64,000 bases of DNA from Limnohabitans sp. TEGF004 (GTDB taxonomy: Bacteria > Pseudomonadota > Gammaproteobacteria > Burkholderiales > Burkholderiaceae_C). Positions 50,809 to 61,717 of the stretch are shown here, piece by piece. Position 1 is the stretch's first letter. The number at the start of each line of letters is the position of its first letter. The notes below the pieces were generated by a model. The model was given only the letters and a program-made list of their open reading frames with translations, was not told the DNA's origin and made no database searches. Location: the NCBI RefSeq assembly GCF_027924965.1, contig NZ_AP027056.1, forward strand, positions 62,001 to 126,000. The letters are read 5' to 3'. The position numbers and the translations under genes were made by a program.

Positions 50809-52904
50809 GGGTGATTCGCGACATCGAGTCCGACCTGCGACGCTTCAGGTCGCGCATGGTGGTGGTGACGGGCGCGATTTTGATTTTGTTTGGCTTCCTG
50901 TCGATTCGCTTGTTTTATTTGCAAGTGGTGCGCTACGACGAGCTCAACGCACAAGCGGAAAACAACCGCACAGCCATCGTCCCCATCGTGCCCAACCGTG
51001 GCGTCATCATGGATCGCAACGGCATTGTGTTGGCCACCAACTACTCGGCCTACACCTTAGAAATCACGGCCTCCAAAGTGATTGCCCCGTTGGAAGATGT
51101 GATTGAGCAGCTCTCTGGTGTGATTGACATTCAGGCCCGCGACAAACGTCGTTTCAAAAAGCAATTGGGTGAATCGAAGAGCTTTGAGTCGGTCCCGATT
51201 CGCAACCGCTTGAGCGACGAAGAAGTGGCGCGTTTTGCCGCGCAGCGCTACCGCTTTCCGGGTGTTGAAATTCGCGCGCGTCTGTTCCGCAACTACCCGT
51301 ACAACCAACTGGCCAGCCATGTGATTGGCTACATCGGTCGTATCAATCCAGCGGAAAAAGGCAAGATTGAAGAGTCAGACGACGCGGGCAATTACCGTGG
51401 CACCGACTACATCGGCAAGCTCGGCGTTGAGCAAAGTTACGAAACGCAATTACACGGCACAACCGGCGTGCAGGAGATGGAAACATCGGCCGGGGGACGC
51501 GCAGTGCGCCGCCTCAACAGCAGCCAAGCGGTGCCTGGCAACAGCGTGGTGTTGTCCATCGACATCAAGCTGCAAAAGCTGGTGGAAGACCTGTACGGCA
51601 AACGTCGTGGCGCCTTGGTGGCACTTGACCCGAAGACGGGCGAAGTGTTGGCGTTTGTCAGCAAACCTACGTTCGATCCCAACTTGTTTGTGGACGGCAT
51701 TGACTCTGAAAACTGGGCTGCGCTCAATGAGTCCATCGACAAGCCTTTGTTGAATCGCGCCTTGCGCGGCACCTACCCGCCTGGCTCTACCTACAAGCCC
51801 TTCATGGCTTTGGCCGCGTTGCAAACCGGCAAGCGTGCGGAGAAGACACTGATTTCCGACCCCGGCTATTTCATGTTTGGTAACCACCGTTTCCGGGACG
51901 ACAAAGAAGGTGGCCATGGTGCGGTGGACATGTACAAGTCCATCGTCGAGTCGTGCGACACCTACTACTACACACTGGCGCGTGACATGGGCGTGGACTT
52001 GATGCACGACCAAATGAAGCCCTTGGGTTTCGGTCAGATCACGGGCATCGACATCTTGGGTGAGTCGCGTGGCGTGTTGCCCTCGACCGAGTGGAAGCGC
52101 AACACCTACAAGAAGCCAGAGCAGCAACGTTGGTATTCAGGCGAAACCATTTCTTTGGGCATTGGTCAGGGTTACAACAACTTCACCATGTTGCAAATTG
52201 CGCATGCGATGGGCACGGTGGCTAATAACGGCTTGAAGATGAAGCCGCATTTGGTGCGCGAAGTGGTGGACGTGGAAACCAAATCTTCCACCTTGGTGGC
52301 CAAAGAGCCGGTGGGCCAGCTTGCTTTGCTGCCCGAGAATTTGGAAGTCATCAAAAAAGGCATGATTGGCGTGAACGTCGAAGGCACATCAGCCACCAGC
52401 TTTGTGGGCGCGCAGTATGTGAGTGCAGGCAAGACCGGCACCGCGCAGGTGTTCACGGTCAAGCAAAACGAAAAATACAACGCAGCCACGATTGATGAGC
52501 GCATGCGTGACCACGCTTTGTTCGTCGCATTTGCGCCTGCGGATGATCCCAAAGTGGCGTTGGCCATGGTGGTGGAAAACGCGGGCTTTGGCGCACAAAA
52601 CGCCGCACCGATTGCGCGCCGTGTGTTTGACTTTGTCATCATGGGGCAGTACCCCTCGCAAGAGGACATTGAGGCAGTGCAAAAGGGCCAAGCCACACGT
52701 CCGATTGGCAAGTCGCGCCCAGTGGCCAGCGTGCCTTGGCCGCCGAAAGCAGCTGAACTGGCTGTGGAAGAGCCTGTGATGGCGGCCTCCGCAGCGGCAA
52801 AAGCCGCATCTGCGGCAGCCAAAGCCGCCTCTGCTGCGGGCAAGCCTGCTTCCGCTGCCGCGCCTGTCGTGGCTCAAAAACCAGCGGCCAGCGGCGCACG
52901 CTGA
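50805..52904 (+). CDS. mrdA: Penicillin-binding protein 2 (elongasome transpeptidase)
   Basis: A 699-residue class B PBP: TM anchor (about 20-42), pedestal with PNRGVIMDRNG, and transpeptidase domain with the catalytic Ser in PPGSTYKPFMA, second motif in SCDTYYY and third motif KTGTAQ. Its last 45 residues are an Ala/Lys/Ser repeat tail (AASAAAK-type units). That tail is not part of the catalytic fold and makes it longer than most PBP2 proteins. rodA, usually next, is absent here. Confidence 0.95.
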   Translation: MRVIRDIESDLRRFRSRMVVVTGAILILFGFLSIRLFYLQVVRYDELNAQAENNRTAIVPIVPNRGVIMDRNGIVLATNYSAYTLEITASKVIAPLEDVIEQLSGVIDIQARDKRRFKKQLGESKSFESVPIRNRLSDEEVARFAAQRYRFPGVEIRARLFRNYPYNQLASHVIGYIGRINPAEKGKIEESDDAGNYRGTDYIGKLGVEQSYETQLHGTTGVQEMETSAGGRAVRRLNSSQAVPGNSVVLSIDIKLQKLVEDLYGKRRGALVALDPKTGEVLAFVSKPTFDPNLFVDGIDSENWAALNESIDKPLLNRALRGTYPPGSTYKPFMALAALQTGKRAEKTLISDPGYFMFGNHRFRDDKEGGHGAVDMYKSIVESCDTYYYTLARDMGVDLMHDQMKPLGFGQITGIDILGESRGVLPSTEWKRNTYKKPEQQRWYSGETISLGIGQGYNNFTMLQIAHAMGTVANNGLKMKPHLVREVVDVETKSSTLVAKEPVGQLALLPENLEVIKKGMIGVNVEGTSATSFVGAQYVSAGKTGTAQVFTVKQNEKYNAATIDERMRDHALFVAFAPADDPKVALAMVVENAGFGAQNAAPIARRVFDFVIMGQYPSQEDIEAVQKGQATRPIGKSRPVASVPWPPKAAELAVEEPVMAASAAAKAASAAAKAASAAGKPASAAAPVVAQKPAASGAR

Positions 52905-52938
52905 TCCTGCGTCAGGCGCTGTCTAGCGCTGTGGCTGA

Positions 52939-53697
52939 TTAGCGCAAAAACGCGTCGTAGCTAGTTTTACAAATCAGCGCACTTACCACCACGATGAACA
53001 TGCCGCGTACAAATCCTGCGCCGTGTTGTAACGCCATACGTGTGCCCAACAAACTGCCGGCCACATTGGCCATGGCCAACGGCAGTGCCATGTGCCACCA
53101 CACATGGCCTTTGTAAGTGAACAACACCAAGGCCGCGATATTGCTAGAAAGGTTCAAGAGTTTGGCGGCGACAGACGCATTCAAAAAGTCATAGCCCAAC
53201 CAGCGCACCAACAAAAACACAAAGAAGCTGCCGGTGCCAGGGCCAAAAAATCCGTCGTAAAACCCGATCGTCAAACCGATGGTGGAGGTGGCCAGCAACT
53301 CCGCCCTGCCATGAAAGCGAGGCGAATGGTGACGCCCCATGTCTTTGCGCATCAAGGTGTAGATGAGCACGACCAACAAGACGGCGGGCAGCAAGCGCCG
53401 CAAAAATTCAGCTGACACCAGCGTGACCAACCAAGCGCCTAAAAACGCCGCCAACATGGTGACAGCTGCGGCAGGCAGCAATGCCAACCAACGCACCTGC
53501 ACGCGGCGGCTGTACTGCCAAGTGGCAAAGGCTGTGCCCCAGACCGAGGCGCTTTTGTTGGTGCCAAACAGCGTGGCGGGTGCGGTGTTGGGGTAAACAG
53601 CAAACAAGGCTGGCAGCAAGATGAGGCCGCCGCCGCCCACGATCGAGTCCACAAAGCCAGCCAAAGCGGAGGCGAAGGTGGTGAAGAAAAGTTCCAT
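52939..53697 (-). CDS. TSUP-family (TauE/SafE-like) anion permease
   Basis: A 252-residue inner-membrane protein with eight TM helices and two family repeats: FVDSIVGGGGLILLPAL at the N-terminus and LTIGFYDGFFGPGTGSFFVF in the middle. Members move sulfite, sulfoacetate or other sulfur anions; the substrate is unknown. ATG 53697 fits the family start; the frame is open 16 codons further upstream. A terminator stands 40 bp upstream of its start. Confidence 0.88.
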   Translation of the reverse strand: MELFFTTFASALAGFVDSIVGGGGLILLPALFAVYPNTAPATLFGTNKSASVWGTAFATWQYSRRVQVRWLALLPAAAVTMLAAFLGAWLVTLVSAEFLRRLLPAVLLVVLIYTLMRKDMGRHHSPRFHGRAELLATSTIGLTIGFYDGFFGPGTGSFFVFLLVRWLGYDFLNASVAAKLLNLSSNIAALVLFTYKGHVWWHMALPLAMANVAGSLLGTRMALQHGAGFVRGMFIVVVSALICKTSYDAFLR

Positions 53698-53736
53698 GCA
53701 GGGATTGTGGTCTGAAATACCAACCCTTAAAAAAGC

Positions 53737-53765
53737 AAAAGGCACCGGGGTGACCGGTGCCTTTT
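53737..53765. terminator. Strong intrinsic terminator downstream of the GMC oxidoreductase
   Basis: A perfect 12 bp stem AAAAGGCACCGG, loop GGTGA and CCGGTGCCTTTT. On the minus strand a further T-rich run follows, so it probably ends the mmsA/GMC transcript coming from the right. It lies about 156 bp after the GMC stop and 40 bp before the TSUP start. Confidence 0.85.
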
Positions 53766-53921
53766 CAGAGTGACGCCCCTTAGGAAGCGTCTGTTGTGTT
53801 TGTCTCCTCAGACCCTCGTGATACAGCGCTTACGCTGTTTCGAGTGCAGTAACTGTAAGCGCCACTTGGTCTTGTTTTGCCTAGGATTTTCCCTTGCGGG
53901 CTAACCCGAGGCGTATGAGGA

Positions 53922-55643
53922 TCAGGCTTGTTCGGCCTCGTGCGCCAGCCATTGCGCGGCCTTTTCAGCCATCATCAAGGTGGGGCTGTTGGTGTTGCCG
54001 CTGGTGATGGTGGGCATCACGCTCGCATCCACCACGCGCAAGCCACGCACCACGCCGCCGCGCCCATCGCGCACGCGCAACTCGGGGTCCACCACGGCCA
54101 GCGGGTCGTCGATGCGGCCCATGCGCGCGGTACCCACTGGGTGAAAGATGGTGGTGGCAATGTCGCCAGCTAAACGCGCCAGGTCTTCGTCGGTTTGGTA
54201 TTGCACGCCGGGTTTGTATTCCTCTGGCTTGTATTTCGCGAGGGCCGGTTGGGCAGCGATGCGGCGTGTCACGCGCAGGGAATCGGCCGCTACTTTGCGG
54301 TCGGCTTCGGTGCTCAGGTAGTTGGGTGCAATCTTGGGCGCATCGGCAAAGCTAGCGCTGGTGATGTTCACGGAGCCGCGGCTGGTGGGGTTCAAGTTGC
54401 ACACGCTGGCAGTGAAGGCGGGGAAGCTGTGCAGCGGCTCGCCAAACGCATCCAAGCTGAGCGGTTGCACGTGGTATTCGATGTTGGGGTAGGGTTGGTC
54501 TGGGCTGCTGCGTGTGAATGCGCCGAGCTGCGACGGGGCCATGCTCATGGGGCCGCTGCGCTTGAAGGCGTATTCCAAACCAATCTTGGCTTTGCCCCAC
54601 CAACTGCTGGCCAAGGTGTTGAGGGTGTCCACGCCTTGCACTTTGAAGACCGAGCGAATTTGCAAATGGTCTTGCAAGTTGGCACCTACGCCTGGCAGGT
54701 CAATGACGGGTTCAATACCGTGTTGCTTGAGCAGCTCGGCAGGACCTAGGCCAGAGAGCTGCAAAATTTGCGGCGTGCCAATGGCGCCTGCGCTCAAGAC
54801 AACAGACTGCTTGGCAGTGACAGTCACGTAGTCTTGCCCTGTCCACACGTCAACACCGGTGCAACGTTGTGTGCCATCGGCATCGGTGCTCATGACCAGC
54901 CTTGACACTTGGGCGGATGACCACAGTTCAAAGTTAGGACGTGCGTAGCATGTGGGGCGAATGAAGGCCTTGGCTGTGTTCCAGCGCCAGCCGCTTTTCT
55001 GATTGACCTCAAAGTAACCCACGCCTTCATTGCTGCCACGGTTGAAGTCGTCGGTGGCGGGAATGCCGGCTTCGACGGCGGCTTGTGCAAATGCGTCGAG
55101 CACGTCCCAGCGCAAGCGTTGTTTTTCCACGCGCCATTCGCCACCTGCAATGTGATGGCGCAAGGTTTCGCCGTACACGGTGTTGTCTGCCAGCAGCACT
55201 TCGCTTTTGTTGCCCTTAGCGCCGTGCGATGCATTCGCGCCTGCGTGGTGGTCTTCGTGGAGTTTGAAATAGGGCAGCGCGTTGTCCCAGCGCCAGCGCG
55301 CATCACCCGTGATGTCGGCCCATTGGTCGTAGTCGCGTGCTTGGCCGCGCATGTAAATCATGCCGTTGATGCTGGAGCAGCCGCCCAACACCTTGCCGCG
55401 CGGGTAGCGCAAGCTACGGCCATTCAGGCCTGCGTCAGGTGCTGTGTTGTAGAGCCAATCGGTGCGTGGGTTGCCAATGCAGTGCAGGTAGCCGACAGGG
55501 ATGTGAATCCAGTGGTAATCGTCTTTGCGGCCTGCTTCGATGAGCAGGACGCGTTTGCTGGCATTGGCGCTCAGGCGGTTGGCGAGCAAGCAGCCTGCGG
55601 TGCCGGCGCCGACGATGATGTAGTCAAACTGGGAATCACTCAT
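53922..55643 (-). CDS. GMC-family FAD oxidoreductase (choline/alcohol dehydrogenase-like)
   Basis: A 573-residue flavoprotein. The FAD motif DYIIVGAGTAGCLLANRLSA is at the N-terminus, GGCSSINGMIYMRGQARDYD is the first GMC signature, GAIGTPQILQLSGLGP the second, and the catalytic His region is HPVGTARMG near the C-terminus. Members oxidise choline or other alcohols. The substrate is unknown; the nearby mmsA suggests an alcohol-to-aldehyde-to-acid route. It has its own start 110 bp after mmsA ends. Confidence 0.88.
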   Translation of the reverse strand: MSDSQFDYIIVGAGTAGCLLANRLSANASKRVLLIEAGRKDDYHWIHIPVGYLHCIGNPRTDWLYNTAPDAGLNGRSLRYPRGKVLGGCSSINGMIYMRGQARDYDQWADITGDARWRWDNALPYFKLHEDHHAGANASHGAKGNKSEVLLADNTVYGETLRHHIAGGEWRVEKQRLRWDVLDAFAQAAVEAGIPATDDFNRGSNEGVGYFEVNQKSGWRWNTAKAFIRPTCYARPNFELWSSAQVSRLVMSTDADGTQRCTGVDVWTGQDYVTVTAKQSVVLSAGAIGTPQILQLSGLGPAELLKQHGIEPVIDLPGVGANLQDHLQIRSVFKVQGVDTLNTLASSWWGKAKIGLEYAFKRSGPMSMAPSQLGAFTRSSPDQPYPNIEYHVQPLSLDAFGEPLHSFPAFTASVCNLNPTSRGSVNITSASFADAPKIAPNYLSTEADRKVAADSLRVTRRIAAQPALAKYKPEEYKPGVQYQTDEDLARLAGDIATTIFHPVGTARMGRIDDPLAVVDPELRVRDGRGGVVRGLRVVDASVMPTITSGNTNSPTLMMAEKAAQWLAHEAEQA

Positions 55644-55752
55644 GCAGATGTCTCAACTCTTTGTTGTTGTGTGCACGGATGGTAGCTTGCTTGTGTGCGT
55701 CACAGCGCCCATGCACGCGCGCGGGCGCCAACCTCCGCAAAGAGCAACAAAG

Positions 55753-57264
55753 TTACTTCGATGTAGGCATGACGAACTCAGCGCCCTTACCAATGCTCTC
55801 AGGCCAACGTTGCATGACGCTCTTTTGCTTGGTGTAGAAACGCACGCCCTCTTCACCGTAGGCGTGCATGTCGCCAAACAAGCTCTTCTTCCAGCCGCCA
55901 AAACCGTGCCACGCCATGGGCACGGGGATTGGCACGTTGATGCCGACCATGCCCACTTGGATGTGGCGTGCAAATTCGCGGGCCACGTTCCCGTCGCGGG
56001 TGAAGCAGCTCACGCCGTTGCCAAACTCATGGGCGTTGATCAAATCCACAGCTTGGGCCAAGTCGGCGACGCGCATGCAGCTGAGCACTGGGCCAAAGAT
56101 TTCTTCTTTGTAGATGCGCATGTCGGGTGTGACGTTGTCAAACAAGGTGCCGCCCATCCAGAAACCGTTTTTGCAACCATCGCCAGCAGCGGCGCTGTCA
56201 AAGTTGCGACCGTCGACCAACAAGCGTGCGCCTTCTTTCACGCCTTGCTCGATGTAGCCGGTGATGCGCTTGTGCGCCACGTCGGTGACGATGGGGCCCA
56301 TTTCGGCGGCGAGGTTTTCGCCGTTGAGCACTTTCAAAGCCTTGGTGCGTTCAATCAGCTTGGGCATCAAACGGTCTGCCACATCGCCGACCAATACGGC
56401 CACGCTGATGGCCATGCAGCGCTCACCGGCTGAGCCGTAAGCCGCGCCAATCAAGGCGTCTACCGCTTGGTCAATGTCGGCGTCGGGCATGACCACCATG
56501 TGGTTCTTCGCGCCGCCCAAGGCTTGCACGCGCTTGCCGTGGTGTGCACCGGTTTCGTAGATGTAGTTGGCGATGGGGGTCGAGCCCACAAAGCTCACCG
56601 CTTTCACATCGGGGTGCACCAACAACGCATCAACCGCTTCTTTGTCGCCTTGCACCACGTTGAACACGCCGTCTGGCAAGCCAGCTTGTTTGAGCAACTC
56701 AGCCATGAAGAGGGCGGGTGTTGGGTCAATCGGGCTGGGCTTCAACACAAACGTGTTGCCAGCAGCAATGGCCACAGGGAACATCCATGCGGGCACCATG
56801 ACGGGGAAGTTGAAGGGCGTCACGCCTGCCACCACGCCGAGGGGTTGGCGCATGGTCCAGTTGTCGATGCCTGTGGACACTTGCTCAGTGAAGTCGCCCT
56901 TGAGCAATTGAGGAATGCCGGTGGCGAACTCGACGATGTCGATGCCGCGGCTGACTTCGCCTTGGGCGTCGGTGAACACTTTGCCGTGCTCGGCGGTGAT
57001 CATGTGGGCCAGCTTGTCTTTGTTGGCATTGAGCAGCTCCAAGAACTTGAACATCACGCGGGCACGGCGCAGGGGCGGCGTGTCGGCCCAAGCGGGGAAG
57101 GCCTTTTGGGCGGCGGCCACAGCCGCGTTGACATCGGCTACATTGGCCAAGCTCACATTGCCTGTGACGGCGCCTGTGGCTGGGTTGTACACGGGTTGGG
57201 TGCGTGTACCGCTGCCGTTAGCAACGGCGCCGTTGATGTAATGCGCGATGTGGGCTTGTGTCAT
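55753..57264 (-). CDS. mmsA: Methylmalonate-semialdehyde dehydrogenase (acylating)
   Basis: A 503-residue NAD- and CoA-dependent aldehyde dehydrogenase of valine and inositol breakdown that makes propionyl-CoA or acetyl-CoA. Family-specific are [42 protein letters not shown] and the catalytic Cys in [14 protein letters not shown] 57264 follows GAGAGACACC. It is divergent from a LysR gene that has a perfect operator-like palindrome in the spacer. The large reverse-strand frame here is a shadow. Confidence 0.93.
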   Translation of the reverse strand: MTQAHIAHYINGAVANGSGTRTQPVYNPATGAVTGNVSLANVADVNAAVAAAQKAFPAWADTPPLRRARVMFKFLELLNANKDKLAHMITAEHGKVFTDAQGEVSRGIDIVEFATGIPQLLKGDFTEQVSTGIDNWTMRQPLGVVAGVTPFNFPVMVPAWMFPVAIAAGNTFVLKPSPIDPTPALFMAELLKQAGLPDGVFNVVQGDKEAVDALLVHPDVKAVSFVGSTPIANYIYETGAHHGKRVQALGGAKNHMVVMPDADIDQAVDALIGAAYGSAGERCMAISVAVLVGDVADRLMPKLIERTKALKVLNGENLAAEMGPIVTDVAHKRITGYIEQGVKEGARLLVDGRNFDSAAAGDGCKNGFWMGGTLFDNVTPDMRIYKEEIFGPVLSCMRVADLAQAVDLINAHEFGNGVSCFTRDGNVAREFARHIQVGMVGINVPIPVPMAWHGFGGWKKSLFGDMHAYGEEGVRFYTKQKSVMQRWPESIGKGAEFVMPTSK

Positions 57265-57340
57265 GGTGTCTCTCGTGGTGTGAAAAAGATGACGCAGTGT
57301 AGGCAGGGCGAATGCATGAAACAAGCATCAAACCCTGAAT

Positions 57341-57366
57341 TGATTGTTCAAAATAGTGAACAATCA
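57341..57366. promoter_or_regulatory. Perfect operator-like palindrome between mmsA and a LysR gene
   Basis: TGATTGTTCA and TGAACAATCA are exact inverted copies with a 6 bp spacer (AAATAG). It lies 4 bp before the LysR ATG at 57371 and 77 bp upstream of mmsA. Each arm contains the LysR T-N11-A form. It is probably the operator through which the regulator controls itself and mmsA. Confidence 0.6.
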
Positions 57367-57370
57367 AACC

Positions 57371-58321
57371 ATGAACGATCAAAAAATCAGCGAACTCTGG
57401 CACCACCTGCATTGGCTGAGTGTGCTGGCTCAACAAGGCAGCTACACCGCTGCGGCTGCACGCCTAGGCGTGAGTAAGGCCGCCATGAGCCAGCGCATTG
57501 CTGAACTCGAACGTGCAGCGCGTGTGCCGCTGGTGCAGCGCACCACCCGCAGCGTGCGTTTGACGGAAGCCGGGCAGCGATTGGTGGACGACACGCGAGC
57601 CTCGTTTGAACAAATCGAACACAGCTTTGCCCAAGTGCGCGACTTGGCGGGTGTGCCCAGCGGCCTGTTGCGCGTCACCGCCCCTGTGGCTTTTGCGCGT
57701 CAACAGTTAGCCCCGCGTTTGGCAGACTTTTTACGCGAATATCCAGAGGTGCGCATCGAGCTAGACATGTCTGACCGACTCAGCAGCTTGGCTACCGAAG
57801 GTTTTGACTTGGCCATTCGTCATACGGCCCGTCCGCCGGATACCCACGTGGCGTGGACCTTGTGCAGCACGCATTCAGTGTTGGTGGCCAGTAAAACGTA
57901 TTTGCGCCGTGCGGGCACACCGCAAACGCCAGCTGATTTGCAAGCGCACAACTGCTTGCATTACCTGCGCGCGCAAGACACGCCCACGTGGACGTTGGCG
58001 CGTGTGAAGCCCAAAGCAAAAGACAAAGCGAATGATGAACGCATCACCGTACCGGTGACGGGGCAGCTGGCTGCGAATAACAGCGAAGCTTTAAGGGAGG
58101 CTGCGTTGACGGGGTTGGGCATTGCGTTGCTGCCCGACTTCAGCGCGCAAGCTGCTTTGCAGCAAGGCAAGCTGGTGCAGGTGTTGCCAGACTGGCAACC
58201 CGTGGGCGCGTTTGCCGAGCAGCTGTACGCCATTCGCCCGTATTCACCCCATGTGCCGAGAGCGGTGACGGCGTTTGTGGATTATTTGCGAAAGGCCTTG
58301 GCCGGAGGTTTTGCGGCTTAA
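57371..58321 (+). CDS. LysR-family regulator divergent from mmsA
   Basis: A 316-residue regulator: N-terminal HTH (residues about 5-62, QGSYTAAAARLGVSKAAMSQRIAELE) and an effector domain of the CrgA-like type with GLLRVTAPVAFARQQLAP and FDLAIRHTARPPDTHV. The divergent position and the palindrome at 57341-57366 point to mmsA as target. ATG 57371 is preferred over the in-frame start at 57344, which lies inside the palindrome. The inducer is unknown. Confidence 0.88.
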   Translation: MNDQKISELWHHLHWLSVLAQQGSYTAAAARLGVSKAAMSQRIAELERAARVPLVQRTTRSVRLTEAGQRLVDDTRASFEQIEHSFAQVRDLAGVPSGLLRVTAPVAFARQQLAPRLADFLREYPEVRIELDMSDRLSSLATEGFDLAIRHTARPPDTHVAWTLCSTHSVLVASKTYLRRAGTPQTPADLQAHNCLHYLRAQDTPTWTLARVKPKAKDKANDERITVPVTGQLAANNSEALREAALTGLGIALLPDFSAQAALQQGKLVQVLPDWQPVGAFAEQLYAIRPYSPHVPRAVTAFVDYLRKALAGGFAA

Positions 58322-58370
58322 ACCAACGTGCGTGACGGCACTCGCCCAAGCTCAACGTGTGTTTTTTGGC

Positions 58371-59117
58371 TTAACGCCCACCCGAAATTTCCATCAAGCT
58401 CATGGTGGTGTAACTCGCCGCATCGCTGAGCAGCCACACAATCGCTTGTGCCACTTCTTCGGACGTTCCGCCGCGCTGCATGGGTACCAAGTGTGCCAAG
58501 TCGCGCACGCGGTTGGGCAAACCGCCCGAGGCGTGGATGTCGGTGTCAATCAGGCCGGGGCGCACCGCATTGACACGAATGCCTTCAGTCGCCACTTCTT
58601 TGGCAAGGCCGATGGTGAAAGCGTCAATGGCGCTTTTGGCCGCGGCGTAGTCCACGTATTGGCCGGGCGCACCCAAGCGTGCGGCGGCGCTTGACACGTT
58701 GACGATGCTGCCGCCCGAGCCACCGTGTGCCGTGCTCATGCGCTTGACAGCTTCGCGCGCGCAGGCGAACGAGCCCAGCACGTTGATGCGCATCATGCGT
58801 TCCCACCGCGCCCAGCTTTGGTCTTGCACTTTGGCGGTCACATCCACCACGCCCGCGTTGTTGACGAGGCCTGAGATGCGACCCAGCTTGGCATCGACTT
58901 CGGCAAACATGCGCAAGATGTGCGCTTCGTCGCCCACATCGGCCTGCACCGCGATGGCGCTGCCGCCTGCGTCTTGAATCTGTTTCACCACGCGTTCGGC
59001 AGCCGCAGCGTTAGTGGCGTAATTCACGGCCACGGCCCAGCCTTGCTGCGCTGCTAAAACGGCAGTGGCGGCGCCAATGCCTCGGCTGGCGCCAGTGATT
59101 AAGAGGACGGGTTTCAT
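58371..59117 (-). CDS. Short-chain dehydrogenase/reductase
   Basis: A 248-residue SDR. The NAD(P) motif is TGASRGIGAAT, NNAGVVDVT follows, the catalytic Tyr-x3-Lys is YAAAK, and the end is SLMEISGGR. Length and motifs match the classical FabG-like group, so an oxidoreductase acting on a hydroxy- or keto-compound is likely. It stands alone, converging with the LysR gene and divergent from the dienelactone hydrolase. Confidence 0.9.
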   Translation of the reverse strand: MKPVLLITGASRGIGAATAVLAAQQGWAVAVNYATNAAAAERVVKQIQDAGGSAIAVQADVGDEAHILRMFAEVDAKLGRISGLVNNAGVVDVTAKVQDQSWARWERMMRINVLGSFACAREAVKRMSTAHGGSGGSIVNVSSAAARLGAPGQYVDYAAAKSAIDAFTIGLAKEVATEGIRVNAVRPGLIDTDIHASGGLPNRVRDLAHLVPMQRGGTSEEVAQAIVWLLSDAASYTTMSLMEISGGR

Positions 59118-59233
59118 GTCTGTCTCCTGTGTGCGTGTTTGACGAACGGATGAGCGGCACGATACATCGAAGTGTTTGAAAAACGAGTAACCTGTTTGAT
59201 ACTGACTTTTGAAAAATTTAAGAGGTGCTTGCT

Positions 59234-59917
59234 ATGACCGTTCGACTTCACGCCGCAGATGGTTTTGAATTTCCTGCTTATGTGGCCCAGCCCAAAGGCG
59301 CACCGAAAGGTGCCATCGTGGTGGTGCAAGAGATTTTTGGTGTCAACGCGCACATCCGGGAAGTGGCGGATGGTTATGCAGCTCAAGGCTATTTGGCAGT
59401 TGCGCCTGCCACCTTCCACCGTGCCAAGCATGGTGTGGAGTTGGGCTACACGCCTGACGACATGCAAGCTGGCATGGCATTGAAGACCGCGATCGAAGCT
59501 TTGCCATCGCCCGGTGTCATGGCCGACATTCAAGCGGCGGTGGATTACGCGGCCAAGACCAGCGGCGGCAAAGTGGGCATCGTGGGTTATTGCTGGGGCG
59601 GTTTGTTGTCATGGCGCGCGGCCGCTTTGGTGAAGGGCCTGAGCGCTGCTGTGCCTTATTACGGCGGCGGCTCCACCACAGACGAAGAAATTGCGCGTCA
59701 TCCCAATTGCCCCGTCTTGGCGCACTATGCCGAAGAAGACCATTGGATTCAGCTAGACACGGTGGAGAAGTTCAGCCGTGCGCACCCTGAGGTGGAGGTG
59801 CATGTGTACCCCGCCAATCACGGTTTTAACTGTGACCATCGGGGCGCGTACCAAGAGGCCTCAGCCAAACTGGCGCTGTCGCGAACCTTGGCGTTTTTTG
59901 CCAAGCACGTGGGCTAA
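59234..59917 (+). CDS. Dienelactone hydrolase-family protein
   Basis: A 227-residue alpha/beta hydrolase with the Cys nucleophile of dienelactone hydrolases in GYCWGG, the acid in EEDHWI and the His in NHGFNCDHR. Proven family members open dienelactones from chlorocatechols, but many act on other esters. ATG 59234, after AGAGGTG, is preferred over a TTG 9 bp upstream. No chlorocatechol genes are near it, so the true substrate is open. Confidence 0.88.
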   Translation: MTVRLHAADGFEFPAYVAQPKGAPKGAIVVVQEIFGVNAHIREVADGYAAQGYLAVAPATFHRAKHGVELGYTPDDMQAGMALKTAIEALPSPGVMADIQAAVDYAAKTSGGKVGIVGYCWGGLLSWRAAALVKGLSAAVPYYGGGSTTDEEIARHPNCPVLAHYAEEDHWIQLDTVEKFSRAHPEVEVHVYPANHGFNCDHRGAYQEASAKLALSRTLAFFAKHVG

Positions 59918-59919
59918 GT

Positions 59920-61670
<1,751 letters not shown>

Positions 61671-61696
61671 GCCCGACCTTGTGTCGGGCTTTTTTT
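61671..61696 (+). terminator. Intrinsic terminator before hemJ
   Basis: GCCCGAC, loop CTTGT, GTCGGGC and a run of seven T. It is a strong plus-strand terminator with no plus-strand gene just upstream, so it must end either an unannotated small RNA (61506-61670) or read-through from farther left. The hemJ start is 21 bp after it. Confidence 0.8.
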
Positions 61697-61717
61697 GAGC
61701 GCGGCTAAACTGGCTGC

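Noticed and set aside
53766-53921. Riboswitch or 6S RNA in front of the TSUP gene
   Set aside because: I looked for conserved cores of TPP, cobalamin, glycine, SAM/SAH, fluoride and guanidine classes and for a 6S-like long closing stem; none fits convincingly.
56467-57477. 336-residue open frame antisense to mmsA
   Set aside because: Rich in His, Gly and Val without any motif; it crosses the LysR/mmsA control region.
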